DNA of 64,000 bases from Channallabes apus (taxonomy: Eukaryota > Chordata > Actinopteri > Siluriformes > Clariidae), in NCBI GenBank assembly GCA_030522415.1, contig CM060130.1:23759965-23823964 (forward strand), given 5' to 3'. Each line of letters begins with the position of its first letter. The stretch's first letter is position 1. Position numbers and translations under genes: made by a program. Of this stretch, positions 43,089 to 52,669 are shown piece after piece. The notes under the pieces are model-generated. The model was not told the origin of the DNA. It did not search any database and was given only the letters and a program-made list of their open reading frames with translations.

Positions 43089-43910
43089 GTAAGTAAATTT
43101 TCCTGATTCAGATAGAAATGTGAATGAACGTGGTGATGCTCAGCATTTTCATTAGATATGACGCGTCTTATTCACCAGTTGATCACAGATGTGTGTTACT
43201 GCACCCAGTATTTAATTATTTAATTATGAATTATTTATTATTCACTATGTTGTTATATTAATATAAATATTTTACTTTTAGCTGAACATCTTTGAACTAA
43301 AAGCAAAGAATGAAGTTATTCTGACTGTAAATCATAAGTTTATCTTATTATATTTTATCTAACATTACATTTCTCTCTCTGTTGTTTCACACGTCAGCTT
43401 CAGGATGGGTAAGTAAATAACTCGACTTCACACTAATGATAAACACTGATATTTTATAAACTCATCACATGTATTAGATTTTAATTCAGGAATCAAATAG
43501 AAACATAAAAACTATTTTCAGATGATGTTTATGTGAAGGACTCTGATCAGTAAGTGAGATTCCACTTCCATCAGTCAGCTTCTTTCCCACAATGCACCTG
43601 TGTGTAACTCCTCTGCACTGCAATAATGTAGACAGAGACGTTTACCATGCCGAGTAAAAGACACAACACACATGTAACATATAACACACACCACTGCCAG
43701 ACTCCATCAGAATCTCATACAGAATCATATAAGAATAAAAATATAACATTTCCCAGGATGGAACAGTTGTCTATTCTGCAAGTGTCCAAGAAAACATATC
43801 AGTATATTTTTTTTAATTTATTTTTTTCATAAGTTGTGACTCATAATTGTGTTCTTACTGAAACATACAGTGGCATGACATTTCCTGACACTTCACAATA
43901 AACATAAATC

Positions 43911-45354
43911 TGTTTCCTGATAACGCACACTCTTAGCACGCTAAGAAGACTTATAAGATATAACTTACGTAAGTTGTTTACTTTTCTAAGTGTGTTTTCC
44001 GAACTGTGCCTTAGGAGTCTTCTTAAGTCTTACGTCTTACTCTTACGTCTGATGTTACAAGTCGCTGTCTACAGTGAAGGTCCTGAATTAGCTGACATCA
44101 GTTGCTCAGTAATCGACTTTTCACCCCTTTTGCATGACAGCGTTATGAAAGACGGCACTTTCTATGCAAATTAAACATTGCACAAAATTCTTTCAATAAT
44201 GTTTATTTCGACATGGGTTACCTTATCAATAGCAGTAATAGACAAATATATAAATTAAATCACCAAACTGTTGCTAATATTTTCAGCTGACAACACTGTT
44301 CGCCAGCTTCAGAAACAATGTGAAGTATGTCAGTGGTTGCGGTTGTATAGCGCACTTATGGAATGAATACGATGAGATGAGTAGAGGTTTAATGTATTAC
44401 AATCACTCAGAATCACGCATCATGAATAGATGCGGGGTTTGAAACTCCCAAGTTTTTCTCATTTATCCAAATCAAACTTCATCATTAAATAAAACGTGTC
44501 AAAAGAAATGTCCATCCAGTCATGGACATCAGGATGTAAGTACGACGCGTTGGCCTGGCAAGTGCAGGTCTGAGCAGGTCAAGAAGCTCCATAATCTGTT
44601 GCATTGAAAAGGGAAACTTTTTTAGAATTGGTACCTCAGGCAAAATATGAAAATGGCTGTTTTGCCTAAAGAAGGCACCGTCTTCAGTTTAGCACAACAA
44701 CACCCTGTATCGCTGCCATATCTGTTGCTTTCTGGATGCCACCATGATTACCCATTTATACGATCTTACCCACTTTGAGCCAAATTGCTTGCCACAATAT
44801 TAAAAGTGATTGGCAATTTTAATACATTAGTCACATTATGAAATAGGCTAATTAAAAGTCACTCTATTAGTACTAATTCATTCATTAATTCATTTTCTAT
44901 ACCGCTTAATCCTGTGTTCAGGGTCGCGGGGGACCTGGAGCCTATCCCAGGAGACTTCGGGCACTAGGCGGGGTACATCCTGGACAGGGTGCCAATCCAT
45001 CGCAGGGCACACACACATACATATTAGTAATAATATGAAATATAAATAAAATTCTTAAACAGGCCTACAGAATATTCCATCATTAATGCGACTTTGATAA
45101 CGAGCCATAATGTGTTTGCATACACCGCTGATTTATAAAGACTGCTGCTCAGTAGCGGTGACTAGTGTCTTGAGCTGAAACTACGCTAAGAATGAGTTAA
45201 GGTTGGTCCAGACCAACCTTACGAAGATGTGACTTAGCTAAGAGATACTTAGCGTAAGAACATTTCGGGAATTGCGCCATAACATTAAGAGAGAGTTTAA
45301 GGTACAACTTAAGAACTACTTAGCGATAAGAAGCTTTCAGGAAAACCGGGCCCC
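43911..45354. mobile_element. DNA element, copy 1 (ends ...ACCGGGCCC)
   Basis: Copy B of the duplicated block lacks this segment, which fixes both borders: AACATAAATC|TG... and ...AAACCGGGCCC|CGAGC. The right end read inward is GGGCCCGGTTTTCCTGAAAG; the left end GTTTCCTGATAACGC is a truncated counterpart. Subterminal GCTAAG/CTTAGC words recur (43937, 44000, 45235, 45330). No transposase is readable. A second copy is at 46526-49691. Confidence 0.65.
44882..45010. repeat. Fish repeat fragment (TTCTATACCGCTTAATCCTG type)
   Basis: The sequence GGGTCGCGGGGGACCTGGAG, CCTATCCCAGGAGACTTCGG and CAATCCATCGCAGGGCACAC is a widespread teleost repeat recalled from many fish genomes, probably a LINE 3' tail or SINE. 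It is nested in the DNA element. Confidence 0.6.
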
Positions 45355-46210
45355 GAGCTTTAACAGCGTTCATTGCTTGCCATCACTCGCTCTGCATAAC
45401 AATTACAACATATTATGAAAAAGGTTTGAAGAGTTGACTTGGCCTAGCGTTTAGTCTCTTTAAGGTAATAGTAGTAAGCCATGTTAATGCACACAGCATA
45501 AAGACAACCTGACTGACATACTGTATATTATTAAATACATGCAGATATCAGAAAATAGTATTTTACAATAAATCACAAGATATTTCTGTTCCTTAAGGGG
45601 AACTAGCGGTATATTAGCACAATGCTACATTATACAGATTTACTGTGTGTGATGACTGATTGTTGTCTAGTTTTCCTCTTTTTTATTAAGACACACATCA
45701 GCTGTGTTTTAACCAGAGTAACAGTTACTTTCACATTTTCACATTTATAATCATGTATTAAATCTTCACTCTCTATTATTTACTTTCACAGGACCTGTCT
45801 GGTGAGTATAAAGTCTTTTCTCTGATAGTGATGTGTTGATGCTGCATGAATGATATATTTATTGTACAGATGAAATAGATTGGACTGTGCTGTGTGTTCA
45901 GACTGCAATAGCACATAGATATATGAGCATCATGAGCATAGTGTAGTGTAACACAACAGACTGTGATCGCTGGCAGAACATTCATCATGCTGTTGTCTAG
46001 TTTGTCATTAGTGTTCTACACACACACACACATCTGACCTACACACTGATACTGAGAGATACAAAGCTGAAGGTACTTATTTAATTGTAATTTTATAGTA
46101 ATAACTCCTTCATGAAGTTACTGAGACTGACTAATATTGCTGCCCGGCCTCCCAAATGTTCACACACACTAATATTTCATTTGATCTCAAGTTGTGCACC
46201 TGCATAGCTT

Positions 46211-46525
46211 GACTCACGGTGAGATGCTATGTTAGGCACCATGAGCTGCTGCGATTGCCCGCCGCCGTTCCGCTAACATTCCGCGAAGTTCTGCAAGGTC
46301 CACAAGCTTCCGCTAGGACCGCCAAAAAATTTAACATGTTTAACATGTTTAAATTAAACATGTTTAATTTTTCACACGGAAAGATGCATAATCACAGCGC
46401 AAAAACACGGGGTGAATCACGATGAACCATACTTACGGCCACAGCACGAGACCGCGCAGGTGGGATAGGGGTATAACACCGCATCTCACAGCGAGTCAAA
46501 CCGCATAGGTGATATAGTGGTATAA
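46211..46525. repeat. Short inverted-repeat element shared with 16050-16270
   Basis: GACTCACGGTGAGATGC at 46211-46227 pairs with GCATCTCACAGCGAGTC at 46481-46497 (15 of 17 complementary). The interior shares ordered blocks with 16050-16270. Likely a MITE. Confidence 0.6.
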
Positions 46526-46817
46526 AGCATTACAATCAATCATAAAAATGAAAGGATGCGGGGTTTAATTTCCCAAGTTTAATTTCTCATTTAACTAAAT
46601 CAAATTTCATCCTAAAATAAAACCTGTCAAAAGAAAAGTCCACCCAGTCATGAATGATGGCTAATGATCAGTGAAACATATTTTAAACAAAAAAGCAGCG
46701 AGCAGCTGGACATTGGGACGTAGAGAGTAAGTACGACGCGTTAGCCAGGCACACACAGGTCTGAGCAGGTCAAGAAGCTCAAAAGGCAAAACCTTTTTTT
46801 TTAAATAGCCACCTCAG

Positions 46818-49075
46818 GTTTGGTCTTCATGACAGAAATGTAGAAGGACAGATGGTGGTGGACTTTGCAAAGAGGATGGAAATGGCAGTAGTAAATACTT
46901 TCTTCCAGAAGCGGCAGGAACATAGGGTGACATACAGTATAAGAGTGGAGGCAGAAGCACTCAGGTGGACTACATCTTGTGTCGACGTTGTAATCTGAAA
47001 GAGATCAATGACTGCAAGGTGTTGGTAGGGGAGAGTGTAGCCAGACAACACAGAATGGTGGTGTGTAAAATAAACCTGGGGGTGAGGAAGGTGAAGAGGA
47101 CAAAGGCAGAGAAGAGGACAAAGTGGTAGAAGCTGAGAAAGGAAGAATGTTGTGTAGTCTTTAGGGAGGAGTTGAGACAGCCTATGGGTGGTCAGGAGGT
47201 GCTTTCAGTTGACTGGACAACTACAGCCAATGTGATCAGGGAGACAGGTAAGAGGGTACTTGGTGTATCAACAGGTAAGGGCAAAGTGGACAATGAGACT
47301 TGGTGGTGGAACGAGGAAGTCCAGGAGTGTATACAGGGAAAGAGGCTAGCTAAGAAAAAGTGGGACACTGAGAGGACTGAAGAGAGTAGACAGGAGTTCA
47401 GGGAGATGCACCGTAAGGTGAAGGTAGAAGTGGCAAAGGCCAAACAAAGAGCATATGAGGACTTGTATGCTAGGCTGGACAGTAAGGAGGGAGAGGTGGA
47501 TCTGTACAGGTTGGCGAGGCAAAGAGATAGAGATGGGAAGGATGTGCAGCAGGTTAGAGTGATTAAAGATAGAGATGGAAATGTACTGACAGATGCCAGG
47601 AATGGTGATGGGAAGATGGAAGGAGTACTTTGAGGAGTTGATGAATGAGGAAAACGAAAGAGAAGAAAGAGTGGAAGAGGTGACTGTTGTGGAGCAGGAA
47701 GTAGCAAATATTAGTAAAAGTGAGGTGAGAAGGGCGTTGAAGAGGATGAAGAGTGGAAAGGCTGTTGGTCCTGATGACATACCTGTGGAGGTGTGGAAGT
47801 CCTTACGAGAGGTGGCAGTAGAGTTTCTGATTAGTTTGTTTAATGAGATCTTGGAGAGTGAGAGGATTCCAGAGGAATTCCGGAGAAGTGTATTGGTGCC
47901 GATTTTTCAGAACAAGGGAGATGTGCAGAGCTGTGGCAATTACAGAGGTATAAAGCTAATGAGCCATACAATGAAGCTGTGGGAAAGAGTAGTGGAGGCT
48001 AGGTTAAGGGCAAAGGTGAGAATTTGTGAGCAGCAATATGGTTTTATGCCTAGAAAGAGTACATCAGATGCAGTATTTGGTTTGAGGATGCTGGTGGAGA
48101 AGTACAGAGAAGGTAATAAAGAGTTGCATTGTGTCTTTGTAGATTTAGAGAAAGCGTACGACAGGGTGCAGAGAGAGGAGCTGTGGTGTTGTATGAGGAA
48201 GTCTGGAGTGGCAGAGAAGTATGTTAGAGTGGTGCAGGACATGTATGAGAGCTGTAAGACAGTGGTAAGATGTGCTGTAGGTGTGACAGAAGAGTTCAAG
48301 GTAGATGTGGGTCTGCATCAAGGATCGGCTCTAAGCCCCTTTTTGTTTGCTCTAGTGATGGAGAGGATGACAGATGAAGTTAGACAGGAGTCTCCATGCA
48401 CTATGATGTTTGCAGATGACATTGGGCTTTGTAGCCAGAGCAGGGAACAGGTGGAGGAAAATTTGGAGAGGTGGAGGTACGCTCTGGAAAGCAGAGGAAT
48501 GAATGTTAGCCGCAGCAAGACGGAATACATGTGTGTGAATGAGAGGGACCCAAGAGGAACAGTGAGGCTACAGGGAGCAGAGGTAAAGAAGATGCAGGAT
48601 TTTAAGTACTTAGGGTCAACGGTTGAGAGCAACGGAGAGTGTTCAAAGGAGGTGAAGAGACGAGTACAGGCAGGTTGGAATGGGTGGAGAAAAGTGTCAG
48701 GTGTGTTGTGCGATGAAAGAGTATCAGCGAGAATGAAAGGAAAGGTGTACAGGACAGTGGTGAGACCAGCAATGCTCTATGGCTTAGAGACAGTGGCACT
48801 GAAGAAAAGACAGGAGGCAGAGCTAGAGGTAGCAGAGCTGAAGATGTTGAGGTTCTCCTTGGGAGTGACAATGATGGATTGGATCAAGAATGAGTTCATC
48901 AGAGGGACAACCCACGTTAAATGTTTTGGAGATAAAGTCAGAGAGGCCAGAGTGAGGTGGTTTGGACATGTTCAGAGGAGAGAGTGTGAATATATCGGTA
49001 GAAGGATGCTGAGGTTTGAACTGAGGAAAAGAGGAGATTTATGGATGCAGTGAGAGAGGACATTGAAGTTAGTTG
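46818..49075 (+). pseudogene. RTE endonuclease-reverse transcriptase, truncated and frameshifted
   Basis: 46820-46945 encodes the end of the endonuclease (EGQMVVDFAKRMEMAVVNTF), then stops appear. 47172-47600 is the linker (WWNEEVQECI, LARQRDRDGKDV, IKDRDGNVLTDAR). A frame change near 47600 leads to the RT (47605-49053): MGRWKEYFEELMNEE, SGKAVGPDDIPVEVWK, NYRGIKLMSHTMKLWERVVE, QYGFMPRKSTSDAVFGLRML, FVDLEKAYDRVQREELW, LHQGSALSPFLFALVMERMT and the catalytic FADD in MMFADDIGL. The C-terminal part has WFGHVQRRECEYIGRRML, then another frameshift near 49040 before the expected end. A recent but dead 5'-truncated copy. Confidence 0.85.
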
Positions 49076-49148
49076 GTGTGAGAGAGGCAGATGATTCGCT
49101 GTGGCGACCCCTGAAAGGCAACAGCCGAAAGACAAAGAAGAAGAAGAA
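46818..49148 (+). mobile_element. RTE-type LINE, 5'-truncated
   Basis: Both borders are set by comparison with the empty homologous site at 44630-44650. The 5' end starts within the endonuclease. The 3' end is CGCTGTGGCGACCCCTGAAA, then GCCGAAAGACAAAG and (GAA)n. The V-SINE-like SINE at 34337 shares this 3' end. Confidence 0.85.
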
Positions 49149-49860
49149 GGCAAAATATGAAAAGGTAGTACATGAAAAGCTGAAGTTTTGCCTAAAGGAA
49201 AAATTTACATGAACCACACGGCTCCGCGAACGGCGCTGTCTTCAGTTTAACACAACAACACGCTGTATCGTTGCCTAATTGTTTGCCACCTGTTTAATAT
49301 TAAAGTGATTGCCAATTTTAATGAATTAGTCACATTATGAAATAGGCTAATTAAAAGTCACTATTAGTTCTGATATGAAATAAAATAAAATTCATAAACA
49401 GGCCTACAGTATATTCCATCATTAATATGACTTTGATAACGAGCCATAATGTGTTTGCATACACCGCTGATTTATAACGACTGCTACTCAGTGGCGGCGA
49501 CTACCGTCTGGAGCTGAAACTACGCTAAGAATGAGTTAAGGTTGGTCCAGACCAACCTTACGAACGTGTGACTTACCAAACAGATACTTAGCGTACGAAC
49601 GTTTCGGGAAATGCGCTATAAGGTTAAGAGAGAGGTTAAGGTACAACTTAAGAACTACTTAGCGATAAGAAGCTTCCGAGAAACCGGGCCCTGGTCATTC
49701 AGTACATTTAATTAGATTATTTTTGTTCTGATTCGCCTCATTAACAAGTGGTTTTCTGATAGTCACACAGCTGTTTAGTCCTAATCGTGTGAGCTCTGTG
49801 ATTTCTGCTGTCACTTTTGTGAGAATTTTTTTTAATGATCCACTTTCAAGTGTTTGATAT

Positions 49861-51595
49861 TGCGTCAGAGACACAAGCATTGTTACATGAAATTTGTCAG
49901 AGTGGAAGTTCTTTAGTCTTCAATAGTCGGGTCTGAGCTTTAGGCAGAGATCACTCATGTAAGTAACACACTGCACATAGCAGTCTCACTGGACTTGATG
50001 TTTTCAACAATAATTTTTGTTTTTCAAACCAGTTGATCACAGATGTGTGTTACTGCACCCAGTATTTAATTGTTTAATTATAAATTATTTATTATTCACT
50101 ATGTTGTTATTTTAATATAAATATTAAACTTCTAGCTGAACATCTTTAAACTAAAAGCAAAGAATGAAGTTATTCTGTCTGTAAATCATAAGTTTTTCAC
50201 TTTATATTTTATCTAACATTACATTTCTCTCTCTGTTGTTCCACACGACACCTTCAGGACCGGTAAGTAAATAACGACTTCACACTAATGATAAACACTG
50301 ATATTTTATAAACTCATCACATGTATTAGATTTTAATTCAGGAATCAAATAGAAACATAAAAACATTTCAGATGATGTTTATGTGAAGGACTCTGATCAG
50401 TAAGTGAGATTCCACTACCATCAGTCTGCTTCTTTCCCACAATGCACCTGTGTGTAACCCCACTGTACTGCAATAATGTAGACAGAGACGTTTAACATGT
50501 CGAGTAAAAGACACAACACACATATAACACACACCATTGCCAGACTCCATCAGAATCTCATACAGAATCATATAAGAATAAAAATATAACATTTCCCAGG
50601 ATTCCTCTGGATGGAACAGTTGTCTATTCTGCAAGTGTCCAAGTAACATATCAGTATTTTTGTATTATTTTAATGAGCTGTGGCTCATAATTGTGTTCTT
50701 ACTGAAACACAGAGTGACATGACATTTCCTGACACTTCACAATAAACATAAATCAGAGCTTTAACAGTGTTCAGTGCTTGTAGACAGAATAATTGCCATC
50801 ACTTGCTCTGCATAACAATCACACCATATTGTGAAAAAGCATTGAAGAGTTGACTCGGGCTAGCGTTTAGCCTCTTTAAGCTAACAGTAGTAAGTCATGT
50901 TAATGCACACAGCATAAAGACAACCTGACTGACCTGAGAACAGAAGTCCTTCACTTAATTTATAAAACTTCTATAATAGGAGAGAGGGATTTAGGAGTGA
51001 AAGAGAGAAAAACAGAACGAGATCACACATCTTCCCAAGTCTACTGCGACATATCATATGCTGTCGTAACCAATATATAGACGAGGCCGTAGCAAAGCAC
51101 ATCATTCTGTTATCTGTTCAGTTTATTACATTGATAAATGTCTGTGTTTATAATTAAAGGAAGTGGGAATCTGATATTCTGTATATTCCTTTATGTACTA
51201 CAATAGCACATAGATATATTACAGAATATTTAACTATACAGTAGATTTAAAATACACAGGGGGAAATGCACATATACTGACATACTGTATATTGGTAAAC
51301 ACATGCAGATATCAGAAAATAGTATTTTACAATAAATCACAAGATATTTCTGTTCCTTAAGGGGAACTAGCGGTATATTAGCACAATGCTACATTATACA
51401 GATTTACTGTGTGTGATGACTGATTGTTGTCTAGTTTTCCTCTTTTTTATTAAGACACACATCAGCTGTGTTTTAACCAGAGTAACAGTTACTTTCACAT
51501 TTTCACATGAAACAATTCACATTTATAATCATGCATTAAATCTTCACTCTCTATTATTTACTTTCACAGAACCCGTTAGGTGAGTATAAAGTCTT
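49861..51595. repeat. Tandem duplicated block, copy B
   Basis: Partner of copy A at 42805. It lacks the membrane-segment exon (deleted between 50015 and 50026) and carries an extra ~345 bp at about 50936-51280. Possible micro-exon borders are retained (CTTCAG|GACCG|GTAAGT near 50257; CACAG|AACCCGTTAG|GTGAGT near 51571). No other coding sequence is seen. Confidence 0.65.
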
Positions 51596-51915
51596 TTCTC
51601 TGATTGTAAGTGCCATATCGCATGTAAGTGCCATATCGCACTTGTTATGAATTTGTTGTTGTGTTTATTTTATTTTATTTTATTTGCTGTTATTTCATTT
51701 ATTCCACCTTGTTCTATTCATTAGTAAAGCATTAAGCATTGAGTTTGTTACATAAGCCATAAGCTTTATATTTCTTAGTCATGCATCATAAGTTGATAAT
51801 CGTAGGTTGGTCTGTGATGTCATTCTACTATTACATGCATTTGTGTGACTGTGATATGCTAGAAAGCTCAGTATAGATTTGGAAGGCTATGGAAACACAA
51901 GCTTTAGACCGTCAG

Positions 51916-52657
51916 TGTCACGGTCAAACACCAGATGGCGCCAGACTCCGAGACTCCATTTTGTTTTCTGTTCCATTTCAGTTTGGTTTTTGAACTCCGT
52001 TTCCCAGAGAGCACCTCGGTCAGGTAATGGGAGCACACCTGATCGAGGTTAGCAGCCATCAGTACAAAGATAAATAGACTTTTGTTCCCTTTGTTCTGGG
52101 TCGGGCATCTGTTTTGTTACGGCAATGCTAAGTGGGTGTTTTGTTCTCAGTGTCATGCCACTCCCCCTTGATCTTGGTTTGTGTTATTCTGTGTTTTGGT
52201 TCAGTTCTGTATCCAGTCTAACTCTTTGTTTAGTTAACTCTTTGTTTAGTCAGCTCTGTGTTTAGTTCACTCTGTGTTTCGTTTAGCTCCATGTTTAGTC
52301 TAGCTCTGTGTTTTGTTTAGCTCTATGTTTAGTTTAGCTCTATGTTCAGTCTAGCTCTGTGTTTGGTATAGCTCTATGTTTAGTTTAGCCCTATGTTTGG
52401 TATAGCTCTGTGTTTGGTATAGCTCTATGTTTAGTTTAGCTCTAAGTTTAGTTTAGCTCCATGGTTAGTCTAGCTCTGTGTTTAGGTTAGCTCTGTGTGT
52501 TAGGTTAGCTCTGTGTGTTAGGTTAGCTCTGTGTGTTAGTTCAGTTCGAGTCCTGTTTGTACCATTCACCTTCTGTTCCTTTATTAAAAACCCCTTTTGC
52601 ACTCTATCACCTCCGCCTCCATGTCTTCTCCAAACCCCACACGAGCACCCCGTTACA
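51916..52657 (+). repeat. E2 5' LTR
   Basis: TATA-like ATAAATA at 52070-52076, predicted RNA start about 52099, and an ATTAAA poly-A signal near 52583. The part from 52210 to 52545 is a ~22-bp tandem repeat (TAGCTCTGTGTTTAGT and variants). The 3' copy is 54693-55457. Confidence 0.9.
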
Positions 52658-52659
52658 GA

Positions 52660-52669
52660 ATGCCCGACC
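52660..52669 (+). promoter_or_regulatory. E2 self-complementary primer-binding site, overlapping the start codon
   Basis: After LTR end ...TTACA come GA and then ATGCCCGACC. The exact complement GGTCGGGCAT is at 52099-52108 in the LTR, 29 bp downstream of the TATA-like box. The ATG of the ORF is the first three bases of the site, as also happens in the gypsy element at 59761. Confidence 0.75.

Larger units (their letters stand above)
42805..45830. repeat. Tandem duplicated block, copy A (see 49861-51595 for copy B)
   Basis: Copy A (42805-43910 and 45355-45830) and copy B (49861-51595) are closely alike over about 1.5 kb. Copy A alone has the membrane-segment exon (42970-43170) and the DNA element at 43911. 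Copy B alone has a ~345-bp insertion (about 50936-51280). Both keep acceptor-donor pairs around very short possible exons (CTTCAGGATGG|GTAAGT at 43397; CAG|GACCTGTCTG|GTGAGT near 45793). This suggests duplication of part of the immunoglobulin gene region. Confidence 0.7.
46526..49691. mobile_element. DNA element, copy 2, split by an RTE LINE
   Basis: 46526-46817 matches copy 1 from about 44397 to 44640 (GATGCGGGGTTT, TCAAATTTCATC, GTAAGTACGACGCGTT, GGTCTGAGCAGGTCAAGAAG, CACCTCAG). 49149-49691 matches copy 1 from 44641 to 45353 and ends AAACCGGGCCC. The RTE LINE lies exactly between CACCTCAG and GCAAAATATG, which are contiguous in copy 1. Confidence 0.75.

Noticed and set aside
43397..43410. 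Micro-exons of the immunoglobulin gene (also near 45793, 50257 and 51571)
   Set aside because: Acceptor-donor pairs enclose only 5-11 bases and phases cannot be checked. Mentioned as part of the duplicated block only.
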